Numbered from the stretch's first letter, positions 1 through 10,155 are shown. The stretch is 64,000 nt of DNA from Prosthecochloris marina (GCF_003182595.1 NZ_PDNZ01000003.1:186001-250000), one strand, 5' to 3'. The notes: generated by a model not told the origin, from the sequence alone. Program-made: numbers and translations.

Positions 1-1250
<1,250 letters not shown>

Positions 1251-1333
1251 ATGCTATCTTATATCTTGCTTTTAGCTTGTTATCAGGGGTATACACAGGT
1301 CGACCCCGTCGGAATTTCAAAGCTTAATGTAAC

Positions 1334-1358
1334 AAAAAAGCCCGGGATTTTCGCCCGG
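1334..1358 (-). terminator. Terminator-like hairpin in the alaS leader
   Basis: On the minus strand CCGGG-CGAAAAT-CCCGG is followed by GC and a run of six T. It lies upstream of alaS in the same direction, and no minus-strand gene ends just before it. It therefore looks like a leader attenuator, or the terminator of a short leader transcript, rather than an ordinary gene-end terminator. The stem and T-run are seen directly; the role is inferred. Confidence 0.55.
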
Positions 1359-1452
1359 CCAAACCCTTGCCATTCAGAGTGCTGCGGAAGCAATAATTCA
1401 TGTTTTCATTTTTTTTTGATAAACTGTGAGTTACTTCTCAGTAAACGCGGTT

Positions 1453-2013
1453 ATGATTATGAATGAGCTCGAGAACGCATTGGAATGGACGAAACAGCCC
1501 GTACCGGAGTTCCTGCGGGAACTTCACCCGACACAGCAGAAAAAAGCCATCACTTACATTGAAAACCTGGTCAGCTCCAAAACCGACGGGCTGGACGAGT
1601 TGTACCATGCGATCAGTATGATCGTTAAATACATCCCTCATTTCGTGGTTGTCCCCCTGATGGTCGAGCATATCAGGCCTCAGATTGCCGCCGGGGTATG
1701 TAAAAAAATGAGCACCGACCAGGCAACAGGCTATGCCAACGACTTGCCGCTGGAATATTTCAGCCAGGTTTCCCGCCATATCGACAACCAGCTTATGGCT
1801 CAAATTCTCAGTAAGATGAAAAAACACCGGGCGGAAAAATTCATTCATTACGAATTACAACACCATCTTCTGCATATGCTTGATATTGCCGAACATTTGG
1901 ATGAACGAATGCTCGAAGTCGTAGCTAAACGTGTCACTTTACCGGAACACAGTGACGACCTTGTCAATCATCCACACAAAGAGGTTATAGAAAGGCTGAG
2001 GGAAATACAGTAG
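1453..2013 (+). CDS. Conserved helical protein of unknown function
   Basis: Encodes about 186 residues from ATG 1453; an in-frame GTG at 1426 and an ATG at 1459 are alternatives, and none has a clear ribosome binding site. The protein is all-helical, soluble and without a signal peptide. Short repeated helical pairs such as PEFLRELHPTQQKKAI, PLEYFSQVSRHIDNQL and LLHMLDIAEHLDERML recall the N-terminal superhelical repeats of MgtE-type proteins, but that is only a resemblance. It stands alone between alaS (divergent) and the large sensor kinase 190 bases downstream. No function can be assigned. Confidence 0.7.
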   Translation: MIMNELENALEWTKQPVPEFLRELHPTQQKKAITYIENLVSSKTDGLDELYHAISMIVKYIPHFVVVPLMVEHIRPQIAAGVCKKMSTDQATGYANDLPLEYFSQVSRHIDNQLMAQILSKMKKHRAEKFIHYELQHHLLHMLDIAEHLDERMLEVVAKRVTLPEHSDDLVNHPHKEVIERLREIQ

Positions 2014-2204
2014 CAATCACGAAATGGCCGTTTCCTTTTGGCTTCCCCTTATTCATTTTCTTCCCTTTCCCACCCTATCCTGCCATAGAATGGAGTAACC
2101 TCAATATCGTACTATTGTAAAAAGTAACCATGACCCAACATCACCCGGCTCACCGCCCATACCCAGGGTCCTTAATTATTTAAGATATTTAAGAAACTTC
2201 CATA

Positions 2205-5200
2205 ATGGTGCCAGATAATAGAGAATTACAGACTCTTTACTCTGAACTGGAAAGCACAAAAAGAGAACTTGAGTGCCTGAGAAAAGCAAGCGCATCACTC
2301 GAGCAAAAAAACCGACAGCTCAACATAGTGCTTGAAAGTACTGATACCGGTTACTGGAGCTGGAACATTCAAACCGGAGAACTCACAGTCAATGAACGCT
2401 GGGCAGCAATCACAGGCCATACCATGGCCAGCCTCCAGCCCATCAACATCGACTTATGGAAAAAGCTTTGCCATCCTGACGATCTTGCTACATCAAAATA
2501 CCTGCTGGAAAAACATTTTGCCGGTGCAAACGAATGCTATGAAGTTGAAGCCCGAATACGCCATAAAAAAGGCCATTGGGTTTGGGTGGCCAACCGGGGC
2601 AAGGTAATTGAATGGGATAAAGCAGGCAAACCAGTGCATATGGTAGGCTCACTTCAAAAGATCAAGGGTGGAAAAAAATCTGCAGAAAATCTTACTGATT
2701 ACTCGGCAAAACAAGAATCGGAAAAAAAGCTCAAAAAACAACTGGAATTCGAGCATCTAATTATCGACATTTCGAGTAAACTCATCAACCTCACCATCGA
2801 ACAGATCGATCCCGTTATTGACGATATCCTCAAGATTATCGGCGAATACATGCAAGCTGATCGAAGCTATACCTTTCAGTTTTACGACAACAACAACCTG
2901 ATGGACAATACCCACGAATGGTGTGTAGAAGGGATCAGGCCGGAAATAGATACACTCAAAGGACTGTCAACCAAAAGTTTTCCTTGGTGGATGGAAAAAG
3001 TCAGGAACAATGAAACCATTCTTATTCCCGATGTCTCAAAGCTTCCACCTGAAGCTGCAGCTGAAAAGAAAACCCTTGAACGACAGAATATCAAATCACT
3101 TATTGTCATTCCTCTGACCTCAAACACCAACCTGTTCGGCTACATCGGTTTGGACGCCGTCAGAAAGCCTCGATATTGGCAGCCGGAAACTATTACCGTT
3201 TTGCAGCTTGTCGGAGCAATTATCGCCAATACCCTGATTCGTAAACAAGCAGAACAGCTTCTTGAAACCGAGCTCGACCTCGCCGTGAAACTCAGCGGTT
3301 CAAAGTCTCTTGAGGAAACGCTCAATCTCTGCCTCGCAACCGCCATTTCAATTTCAGATATGGACTGTGGTAGCATCTATCTTGTCGAACCTGCTGATAA
3401 AAGCTTTTCTCTTTCTGCCCATAAAGGATTACCTAAAAACTTTCTCAAACATTCCGAGTCATATTTTCCTGGTGTTATGAAAGGCAACCCTTTATACAGC
3501 AGGATCAGCGGTACTGGAACCCCCTATTTCAAACAAGCCGGGAAAGAAGGGCTCAATGCCATAGCAATTCTGCCGGTACACTATAAGAACGATGTAATAG
3601 CCTGCTTGAATGTCGCGTCTCATCGATTGGAACATGTACCGAATTTTGCAAAAAAAGCGTTGGAAACCATTGCTTCCCATATTGGAGCGGCAATCATGCA
3701 GGCCCGGCACGAGGCTGAAACTGCAGAAACAAAAAAAAACCTCGAAACACTTTTCAACACCATCGATGACTTCCTCTTTATTATCGATACAGAAGGAAGA
3801 ATTATTCATACGAACGATACCGTCCTCTACGACCTGAACTACACTCCAGAGGAGATAGCCCGGAGCCATATCCTTGATTTCCATCCCATTCATGAGCGGG
3901 AGCAAGCCATAAAAAACCTGAAAAGCTTGTTTGCAGGAAAAACCGATTTGTGCATGCTCCCACTACAAACCAAAGAGGGCGACCTCATTCCTGTTGAAAC
4001 AAAAGTCAGCCGGGGAATATGGAACAACAAACCTGTCCTGTTCGGCATCAGCCGAGACATCACTGATCGTCTGAGGGCAGAAAAAGCATTACGGAAAAGT
4101 GAACAACGGTTTCGCGAACTTACAGAACAACTGCCTCAACCTGTTTTTGAATGTGACCTTGAAACCAGGGTCACCTATGCAAACAACTCGACACTTCAGC
4201 TGTTTGACTATACATACGAAGATCTGGAGCAGCATCTTACAACATTTGACCTTGCCATTCCTGAGGATCATTCTCTCCTACATAATTGCAGAAAAAAATT
4301 GTTTGAGGGAAGTCATCTTGAAACGCTGGAGTTCACGGCACTCACCCGAAAAGGCAAAACTTTCCCGGCCATTCTGTACGTAACGACTATTGTTGTTGAT
4401 GAAAGTATTACCGGCTTCAGAAGTGTCGTACTCAACCTTACCAAACACAAAGAAATAGAGGATGCTCTGCGAGAAAGCGAATTAAAAAAACGCATGCTGC
4501 AGAAATACCAGAATCTCCTGCACAATATTCCGGGTATCATCTATACCACAGACCAAAAGGGGGAAATCGATTTTCTTTTCTCACCGAAAGTACTGTCAAT
4601 CACCGGTTACAGCGCAAAAGAAATTCATGCGCTGCCGAAAGGCTGGGTGTCTATCATTCATCCCGATGACCGAAAAGAGTATCTGAATGCATGCAGAACT
4701 GCCCGTTACAATCTCGAGCCAATTATTCAGAGCTACAGAATCCGAACCAAAACCGGCCATGAAAAATGGATAGAAGATAGAAAAGCCCCCCTTCTCTGCA
4801 GTGATGGTAGCTTTACCGGTGCCGACGGTATCATGTTCGACATAACAAAACAGGCGGTTGCAGAATCAGAAAAACATGAGATAGAGCTGAAGTTACAGCA
4901 GGCTCAACGACTTGAAACCATCGGGACGCTTGCTGGTGGGATAGCCCATGATTTCAACAATATCCTGACCCCCATCATGGGCTATGCAGAAATGTTGAAA
5001 CAACTGATCCCCTTAGGGGAAACCACAACAAACTACCTCGATGAAATCCAGAAAGCCTCAAAAAGGGCAAAAAACCTTGTGGAGCGAATTCTTGCATTCA
5101 GCCGGTTGGAGGAGTCTCATCAGACACCGTTAAACCCTGCCACAATAATTACTGAAGCCCTCAAACTGGCCCGCCCCTCTATACCCTCGACTATCACTAT

Positions 5201-6032
5201 TGAAACCGACATCGATAACAACGTGGGCAACATTTTGGCCGATGCATCTCAAATGCATCAGTTAATCGTCAATCTTTGTACCAATGCTTACCATGCCATG
5301 GAAAAAACAGGAGGCAAACTGACCATCCGGTTACGTTCACTGCAGCCCGACCCAGCACACCTCAAATCACAGCCAAAGCTGCAAGACAAACCATACGTTT
5401 TACTGACTGTAACAGATACAGGCTCAGGCATGGACAGCAAAACAATGGAAAGAATTTTCGAGCCTTTCTTTACAACAAAACCCGTCAACAAAGGAACCGG
5501 TCTCGGGCTTTCCGTCGCGCACGGAATCATTACACAACATAAAGGAGTCATTACCGCATCGAGTAAACCCGGTAAAGGCACCACTTTTTGCATCTATCTA
5601 CCGCTTATCCACAAAGAGGAATCACTACACTCCTCCAACCCTTCAGGTGAAACCAAAACCAGGGGAGAAAGTTCCATCCTTTTAGTTGACGATGAATCTT
5701 CGACAGTAAAAATGATGGAAGTTTTTCTGGAAAACAACGGCCATAGAGTAAAAACGACAAACTCAGCACCCGAAGCATTTGAAATACTCTGTCATAAGCC
5801 CGACCTTTTCGATCTGCTTATCACCAACGTGACTATGCCGGAAATGACAGGAATTGCTCTGGCCCGCAAAACACATCATATCAGGCCCGATCTACCGATT
5901 TTTCTCATGACCAGTCGGGAAATTGACCAGGAGCTTCAACGAACAATGAAAAATTACGGGGTCAAGACACTTCTCCGTAAACCCATAAATTTTTCTATAT
6001 TACAGAGAGAAATTCAGGAAATCATGGAGTAA
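2205..6032 (+). CDS. Multi-PAS/GAF hybrid sensor histidine kinase with a degenerate receiver
   Basis: A soluble cytoplasmic sensor of 1275 residues; no membrane segments are visible. Domain order: coiled coil and PAS (about 40-155), two GAF domains (about 185-335 and 360-505), three further PAS domains (about 525-630, 645-755, 780-890), a HisKA dimerisation helix with the phosphorylated His at 915 (GGIAHDFNNIL), an HATPase with DTGSGM and GTGLGLSVAHG, and a C-terminal receiver (about 1155-1275). The receiver keeps the acidic pair (D1162, D1163) and the Lys (K1259), but the phosphoacceptor site reads ITNVTMPEMTG, with Asn at 1208 where Asp is expected. The His can therefore probably not pass phosphate to its own receiver; the two free receivers downstream (6053 and 7070) are natural partners. 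The ligands of the PAS and GAF domains are unknown. Confidence 0.92.
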   Translation: MVPDNRELQTLYSELESTKRELECLRKASASLEQKNRQLNIVLESTDTGYWSWNIQTGELTVNERWAAITGHTMASLQPINIDLWKKLCHPDDLATSKYLLEKHFAGANECYEVEARIRHKKGHWVWVANRGKVIEWDKAGKPVHMVGSLQKIKGGKKSAENLTDYSAKQESEKKLKKQLEFEHLIIDISSKLINLTIEQIDPVIDDILKIIGEYMQADRSYTFQFYDNNNLMDNTHEWCVEGIRPEIDTLKGLSTKSFPWWMEKVRNNETILIPDVSKLPPEAAAEKKTLERQNIKSLIVIPLTSNTNLFGYIGLDAVRKPRYWQPETITVLQLVGAIIANTLIRKQAEQLLETELDLAVKLSGSKSLEETLNLCLATAISISDMDCGSIYLVEPADKSFSLSAHKGLPKNFLKHSESYFPGVMKGNPLYSRISGTGTPYFKQAGKEGLNAIAILPVHYKNDVIACLNVASHRLEHVPNFAKKALETIASHIGAAIMQARHEAETAETKKNLETLFNTIDDFLFIIDTEGRIIHTNDTVLYDLNYTPEEIARSHILDFHPIHEREQAIKNLKSLFAGKTDLCMLPLQTKEGDLIPVETKVSRGIWNNKPVLFGISRDITDRLRAEKALRKSEQRFRELTEQLPQPVFECDLETRVTYANNSTLQLFDYTYEDLEQHLTTFDLAIPEDHSLLHNCRKKLFEGSHLETLEFTALTRKGKTFPAILYVTTIVVDESITGFRSVVLNLTKHKEIEDALRESELKKRMLQKYQNLLHNIPGIIYTTDQKGEIDFLFSPKVLSITGYSAKEIHALPKGWVSIIHPDDRKEYLNACRTARYNLEPIIQSYRIRTKTGHEKWIEDRKAPLLCSDGSFTGADGIMFDITKQAVAESEKHEIELKLQQAQRLETIGTLAGGIAHDFNNILTPIMGYAEMLKQLIPLGETTTNYLDEIQKASKRAKNLVERILAFSRLEESHQTPLNPATIITEALKLARPSIPSTITIETDIDNNVGNILADASQMHQLIVNLCTNAYHAMEKTGGKLTIRLRSLQPDPAHLKSQPKLQDKPYVLLTVTDTGSGMDSKTMERIFEPFFTTKPVNKGTGLGLSVAHGIITQHKGVITASSKPGKGTTFCIYLPLIHKEESLHSSNPSGETKTRGESSILLVDDESSTVKMMEVFLENNGHRVKTTNSAPEAFEILCHKPDLFDLLITNVTMPEMTGIALARKTHHIRPDLPIFLMTSREIDQELQRTMKNYGVKTLLRKPINFSILQREIQEIME

Positions 6033-6052
6033 CATTACAACTCATTTAGTAT

Positions 6053-6412
6053 ATGAAAATCCTGGTCATCGATGATGATGATGCTGTTCTGAATTACATC
6101 AGGGAAATCCTGAGACATGATGGGTTTAACGTCCTCACAACAGACAATGGCTCCACAGCCTTTGAAAAGCTCGCCAGAAACTGTGACGTAACTGCTGTTA
6201 TCACCGATATCATCATGCCGGAGGAAGAAGGCATTGAAATCATTAAAAAAATCAAGTCCGAACACCCCCACATTAAAATTGTCGCCATCTCCGGTGGAGG
6301 AAAAATGAGCCCGCAAAGCTACCTCCAGCTCGCCTATGCCGTTGGAGCCGATGCAACCCTGAGAAAACCGTTCGGACATAAAGAATTGCTGAACACCTTG
6401 CAAAATCTTTAA
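6053..6412 (+). CDS. Single-domain response regulator (CheY-like), copy 1
   Basis: A stand-alone receiver of 119 residues with no output domain. It has the acidic pocket (IDDDD near residues 7-10), the phosphoacceptor in VITDIIMP, the switch Ser in AISGGGKM and the Lys in RKPFG. It begins 20 bases after the stop of the hybrid kinase, so the two are probably co-transcribed, and it can supply the functional receiver that the kinase lacks. By eye it differs from the second copy at 7070 in about 26 of 119 positions, so the two are recent paralogs. Its output is unknown: it may act as a phosphorelay carrier or bind a partner protein. Confidence 0.9.
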   Translation: MKILVIDDDDAVLNYIREILRHDGFNVLTTDNGSTAFEKLARNCDVTAVITDIIMPEEEGIEIIKKIKSEHPHIKIVAISGGGKMSPQSYLQLAYAVGADATLRKPFGHKELLNTLQNL

Positions 6413-6549
6413 TCCACTTTCATGTTCTCCTCCTGTGAACAGTTTCTCTTTTCGGTCAACCCGTCAAACAGTCGCAAAACCTCTGGGAAGAGTTTCAAAT
6501 CAGAATTTTCTTGAAAAAGGATTGGCAAGTACGTTCGTCATTATCCAAC

Positions 6550-6586
6550 AAAAAAAGCCGTTTCATGAGCTGACATGAAACGGCTT
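6550..6586 (-). terminator. Strong rho-independent terminator
   Basis: Perfect 13-bp stem AAGCCGTTTCATG / CATGAAACGGCTT with a 6-base loop, followed on the minus strand by six T. On the plus strand there is no T-run after the stem, so it is directional and does not primarily serve the receiver gene ending at 6412. It is the 3' end of the candidate small RNA. Confidence 0.75.
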
Positions 6587-6697
6587 ATACGTAGATGCCC
6601 CCTTACCATCCACGCACATTCTCTCTGTCGAGAGAAACAGCAGTCCTACGAAAAAAGGAAGAATCACCTATTCAACAGGGATAAAACCCCTTTTAGG
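6550..6697 (-). ncRNA. Candidate structured small RNA, about 148 nt
   Basis: No gene is convincing between the two receivers, but the minus strand has a complete transcription unit. A TTGTTT / 18 bp / TATAAT promoter (-10 at 6704-6709) would start transcription near 6697. A perfect 13-bp hairpin (6555-6567 with 6574-6586) followed by six T ends it. Inside are a CCTA/TAGG-closed hairpin at 6667-6697, a 7-bp TTCTCTC/GAGAGAA hairpin at 6619-6636, and a longer-range CGTAG/CTACG pairing (6646-6650 with 6590-6594) that encloses it. It matches no RNA family I recognise; the layout is loosely 6S-like. Antisense action on the flanking genes is possible but not evident. Confidence 0.5.
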
Positions 6698-6703
6698 TCT
6701 TTG

Positions 6704-6733
6704 ATTATATTAAAAAATAGCACCTCGAAACAA
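6704..6733 (-). promoter_or_regulatory. Putative sigma-70 promoter for the candidate small RNA
   Basis: On the minus strand TTGTTT and a perfect TATAAT are separated by 18 bases. A start site about 7 bases further on falls at the 5' end of the CCTA/TAGG hairpin. Consensus match only. Confidence 0.45.
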
Positions 6734-7069
6734 GTCGCAGGAAAAAACAATACATGACACATAACAACTTGAAACACAAATAAACATATTGTATTTCAAA
6801 CAACTCTTTTTTTCGCTTTTTATCTCTTGTCTTCACCCATGAAACCCTTTATTACAGAAATCATGTACAACGTCACAATGAGGATTTCAGGCGAAAAAAA
6901 CAGGTGCGTTTCTCTTCGGTTTAAAAAAGACGGCTAATTGTTTTCGATATATATTCATAGTAATCGGCATAGACCATAAATCCAGGATAGCCGGCATCCG
7001 AGCCGCCAATTGTTTCTGCCTTACAAACCGTCGGAAAAATTATTTGAACAGCAATTTAATTCCTGATTC

Positions 7070-7429
7070 ATGAAAATACTCGTTATCGATGATGATATTG
7101 CTGTTCTGAAGTACCTCAGGGCAATCCTGAAACATAATGGCTTCAATGTCCTTACAGCGGACAACGGCCATAAAGCTTTCGAGCTGCTTTCCAAAAATCA
7201 GGATGTAACAATTGTAATCACGGACATCATCATGCCGGAACAAGAAGGCATTGAAATTATCAGAAAAATCAAATCCAAACACCCTCATATAAAAATAGTC
7301 GCCATTTCCGGTGGCGGGAAAATGAGCTCTGAAAGTTACCTCCAGTTAGCCTATGCCGCCGGAGCTAATGCCACCTTGAAAAAACCTTTCGGGGATAGAG
7401 AACTGCTCAATACCCTGCACCATCTTTAG
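7070..7429 (+). CDS. Single-domain response regulator (CheY-like), copy 2
   Basis: A 119-residue receiver with all functional residues: IDDD acidic pocket, VITDIIMP phosphoacceptor, AISGGGKM switch and KKPFG Lys. It is a paralog of the 6053 gene (about 78 percent identical by eye). It lies 657 bases downstream, separated by the candidate small RNA, and so probably has its own promoter. Having two intact single receivers beside one kinase with a dead receiver suggests they share or compete for the kinase's phosphate. It has no DNA-binding domain. Confidence 0.9.
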   Translation: MKILVIDDDIAVLKYLRAILKHNGFNVLTADNGHKAFELLSKNQDVTIVITDIIMPEQEGIEIIRKIKSKHPHIKIVAISGGGKMSSESYLQLAYAAGANATLKKPFGDRELLNTLHHL

Positions 7430-7528
7430 ACGAAAAAGACACTTAGCTCAACATCTTTTCAGGATTACAATGAGCTTTTCCCCCATTGATATTTCGTGAA
7501 CATGGATCTAACCTCGAAAACCGCTCCA

Positions 7529-7879
7529 TCACATCAACTTACCCAAAGGCCCTAAGTCCAGGTTCAAATCCTCATTTTTCAGCCCAAAATAATTCTTGAG
7601 TTCATCCATCTTATTTTCGAGAAGCAACATAGATTCACCAAGCTTTTCGATTTCTTCTTCACTCAGAGATCCACCATCCATTCTTCTCATAGCCTGCTTT
7701 TCCATCAACTTTCGAATAAGCTCAACAAGAGTAAGCACCAGTTTAGCCAGGCCATGCTCAACGTTTTCAGGGTTTACATCAATGTGACGAGGTAGCACCT
7801 GGGTTGTATTCGCCAACTCTTCTGCAAACGTTTCAACATCGTCTGAACCCACAAGAACCTTATTGTTTTTTTCTTCCAT
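7529..7879 (-). CDS. gvpK: Gas vesicle protein GvpK
   Basis: Minor gas vesicle protein needed for assembly in other organisms; exact role unknown. About 116 residues from ATG 7879; an in-frame TTG at 7912 would overlap the upstream GvpF/L gene but has no better ribosome binding site. Family signature: NPENVEHGLAKLVLTLVELI, then MRRMDGGSLSEEEIEKLGES and a C-terminal helix. It is the last gene of the minus-strand gas vesicle cluster, and I see no clear terminator after it. Confidence 0.93.
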   Translation of the reverse strand: MEEKNNKVLVGSDDVETFAEELANTTQVLPRHIDVNPENVEHGLAKLVLTLVELIRKLMEKQAMRRMDGGSLSEEEIEKLGESMLLLENKMDELKNYFGLKNEDLNLDLGPLGKLM

Positions 7880-7901
7880 GGATGGAGAATTTCGTTTGAG
7901 A

Positions 7902-8612
7902 TCAAAAAACAAAATTGTATGGCGGCCACGGACCTGTCAACAGAAATTTCAGCTCGGAGTACTGCCCCTGTAAAACCTTCACTTTTGAACAAAAAAAATC
8001 CGCATCTTTTTTTTCTACCAGATAGTTGCCGCTAAAAGCCACCTGCCCATCAGTTTGAGAACTTTCTTTGAATTTACTGCTGATCTCCTGCAACTCCAGC
8101 CGAATGACATCAATTGCTCTCTCTGTCCCCTTTTTCAACTCATTATCCGCCTTGAATTGTTGAAACTTCTGCAGTATATATTCTTTGCCGTCATTCGGCT
8201 TCTTATCGCATTGAATACTGCACATAGCAGAGTCTTTTGCTCCGGAGAATATTTTCAGACCGAATTCTTTCTTGCCTTCCAACTCAACAAGTTTCCTTTC
8301 GTAAAAAGCATAACGCTTTTGCAGCACCTCGGTAACGGCCCCGTCATCATTCAACAGCGCTCCAAACCTGCAAGGAAGTACGGTAAAGCTCTCACAAAGC
8401 GTATCGAGAATCATCCCATAAGCAAGAGCTGCCGATTTATCAAACGCGAAGCGATTCTTTTTAGCAGTACCCGCAATAGCGGCAATCTCTTTATGCCTTA
8501 CAGGGTATAATGGTTCACCTGCTATTCCCGGCATTTCCGAAATCACCTTTTCAGGAACATCATGCCCTGTAATTGCATACAAGCACGTAAGCGCCTTTTC
8601 TTCATGCTTCAT
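7902..8612 (-). CDS. GvpF/GvpL family gas vesicle protein (copy 4)
   Basis: 236 residues. GvpF/L proteins are minor shell-associated or assembly proteins thought to interact with GvpA. The N-terminal strand (LTCLYAITG), the central HEEV-like helical region and the C-terminal GPWPPYNF motif identify the family. The start overlaps the end of the preceding gvpA-family gene by 11 bases, indicating translational coupling; GGAG lies just upstream of the ATG. It is the most divergent of the four copies, with an HDVPEKVISEMPG insertion in place of the usual glycine-rich GIGG stretch. Confidence 0.88.
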   Translation of the reverse strand: MKHEEKALTCLYAITGHDVPEKVISEMPGIAGEPLYPVRHKEIAAIAGTAKKNRFAFDKSAALAYGMILDTLCESFTVLPCRFGALLNDDGAVTEVLQKRYAFYERKLVELEGKKEFGLKIFSGAKDSAMCSIQCDKKPNDGKEYILQKFQQFKADNELKKGTERAIDVIRLELQEISSKFKESSQTDGQVAFSGNYLVEKKDADFFCSKVKVLQGQYSELKFLLTGPWPPYNFVF

Positions 8613-8817
8613 GCTCGATCTCCGACACTTCCAGGTATTTTTTTTTATGCTGCTCCATCGTATCTACCGAAGAAAGCAGCAGCTTGGCACCGATATAGAG
8701 CAAATCGATATCCGCCACGGAAATGGTAATATCTCCGGCAATGACAACACCCTTATTGAGAACTCTGTCAAGTAATTCAAGGACTGTGACATTTTGTGAC
8801 GCGTCGATATCTTTCAT
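8602..8817 (-). CDS. GvpA-family minor gas vesicle protein (GvpJ/GvpM/GvpS type)
   Basis: 71 residues of the GvpA fold: VLELLDRVLNKGVVIAGDIT, then the IADIDLL-like strand and a hydrophobic helix (LLLSSVDTMEQHKKKY). The highly charged tail separates it from the main shell protein GvpA at 18888 and groups it with GvpJ/M/S, which sit at cap tips or act in nucleation in other systems. I cannot decide between these names. It is embedded between two GvpF/L genes and overlaps the next by 11 bases. Confidence 0.88.
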   Translation of the reverse strand: MKDIDASQNVTVLELLDRVLNKGVVIAGDITISVADIDLLYIGAKLLLSSVDTMEQHKKKYLEVSEIEHEA

Positions 8818-8834
8818 AAAAGCTCCCGCTTTGC

Positions 8835-9617
8835 TTACTGTACAGAAAAATCAGCAAAATTGTATGGGGGCCAGGGCCCGGTGCATTCCAAATGAATACC
8901 GCATACCCCCAAAACTCTTTTCCTTGCCTCGAACTCATGCAGAAAAACCTCTTTTTCAGCCTGCTTGACCAGAAACTCCGCTTTCAATCCATTATTTCCA
9001 TCGCTATCGGCCATTTCACATGCAGGAAGAGTGTTTTCCTGTGCGTGCGATGCCAGATAAAGCATACTTTCACGCATATGCCTTTCAAAAAACGACTGTA
9101 CTTCATGCTCGAGAATGATTTCTTTTTTCTTTTTCAGGAAAAATGCCTTTCCCGGAGAACTTTCTGCAAGTTCCTGATCAAAGGCCCTCACCTCAGGACT
9201 TATAGTAGCCACATGACCTTTCACCGCATCATCATCAACCCGCGCTTTCACGCCATATTCAAGCATTCCAGTCAATTTTCGCAACCGTCCCTTCATTGCC
9301 ATCTCATGCTTGTCGAGCATGGCCAATACATTCTTTTCGGAGTGAAACACCGTAGCGAACTTGAATGGCAAAAAAGTAACAACACCCACGAAAGAAGCTA
9401 AAACCTCGTGATGCTCGAGAGCCCAAGTCTTAAGCCACACGGTATTCTTGACATTTTCCTGAAACTTCGTTTCCGCAAAATCATCAGTGGAAACAGTTCT
9501 GGCGACAGCTCTCAACCCATGATGCTCAAGGGAATAGAGGTCAACGTTAAGCTTACATTGCTCTATGAGATGACAGGGTTCTTGAGTCACACAGTAAACA
9601 TAAATACACTCGCCCAT
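8835..9617 (-). CDS. GvpF/GvpL family gas vesicle protein (copy 3)
   Basis: 260 residues from ATG 9617, which has GAGG nine bases upstream; an in-frame TTG at 9632 is less likely. Starts with MGECIYVYCVTQE, continues with the FLPFKFATVF segment typical of GvpF/L, and ends with the GPWPPYNFADF motif. It lies 18 bases after gvpO and 17 before the gvpA-family gene, so it is clearly in the same operon. Confidence 0.9.
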   Translation of the reverse strand: MGECIYVYCVTQEPCHLIEQCKLNVDLYSLEHHGLRAVARTVSTDDFAETKFQENVKNTVWLKTWALEHHEVLASFVGVVTFLPFKFATVFHSEKNVLAMLDKHEMAMKGRLRKLTGMLEYGVKARVDDDAVKGHVATISPEVRAFDQELAESSPGKAFFLKKKKEIILEHEVQSFFERHMRESMLYLASHAQENTLPACEMADSDGNNGLKAEFLVKQAEKEVFLHEFEARKRVLGVCGIHLECTGPWPPYNFADFSVQ

Positions 9618-9635
9618 GCTCTTCAGCCTCAACGC

Positions 9636-9929
9636 TTATTCTATTGAACGTACTTTTTCAAAAGCAATGACCTCTAAATCCTCGGCAAGTTTGATCTCAT
9701 AGAGGTTTCTGTCTTTGACACGGGTGTTCAATCCCAGCTCCTGTATAAAAGCACTGTCTTCATACACCTCGGTAAGAGTTTCCCAACCATTTTCATCTTT
9801 AAGCGTTTTAATGATTTTAACATCCCTTACGTTCAGTGCTTCCTTCAAGAAAGAGGAAACCTTTTTACGAACATCAAGAATAGATGGCTGTTTCAGGTTT
9901 TCACTGCCATGCTTTATTGTATCACTCAT
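9636..9929 (-). CDS. gvpO: Gas vesicle protein GvpO
   Basis: 97 residues. GvpO is a small accessory protein required for gas vesicle formation in haloarchaea and implicated in regulation or assembly. The family is recognised from the DENGWETLTEVYED core followed by the NLYEIKLAEDLEVIAFEKVRS strand pair. It follows gvpG with a 4-base gap. The ribosome binding site is weak, in keeping with coupling to gvpG. Confidence 0.85.
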   Translation of the reverse strand: MSDTIKHGSENLKQPSILDVRKKVSSFLKEALNVRDVKIIKTLKDENGWETLTEVYEDSAFIQELGLNTRVKDRNLYEIKLAEDLEVIAFEKVRSIE

Positions 9930-9933
9930 TGCT

Positions 9934-10155
9934 TCACTCAGTTTCTTTTTTCAAATATTCTAACAACTCTTTCTCTTTTTCATAGTACTCTTCTTCGCCT
10001 ATTTCATCGAGCTCATAACGTAATTGCAACTCCATGAGCTTTTCCTTGACTTTATCTTTATCTGACAATTCTTTTTGTGAGATATCGTCAATCTTTTTTG
10101 CGATCCATATTATACTGTTAATCGGAGCAAAAAATATGTCATCAACAAGAAGCAT
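9934..10155 (-). CDS. gvpG: Gas vesicle protein GvpG
   Basis: 73 residues. Small, charged, helical minor gas vesicle protein. Family features: N-terminal hydrophobic LVDDIFFAPINSIIWIAKKI, then LMELQLRYELDEIGEEEYYEKE, the usual GvpG layout. Lies between the GvpF/L gene at 10169 and gvpO at 9636 with very short gaps, a gene order (F/L-G-O) common in other gas vesicle clusters. Confidence 0.92.
   Translation of the reverse strand: MLLVDDIFFAPINSIIWIAKKIDDISQKELSDKDKVKEKLMELQLRYELDEIGEEEYYEKEKELLEYLKKETE

Noticed and set aside
1324..1401. 25-codon frame as an alaS leader peptide gene
   Set aside because: Only two Ala codons, weak start signal and an end at the T-run; not enough to annotate as a gene, mentioned only with the hairpin.
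6575..6757. 60-codon plus-strand frame between the receivers
   Set aside because: Begins inside the terminator stem and has no ribosome binding site; the structured minus-strand RNA explains the region better.
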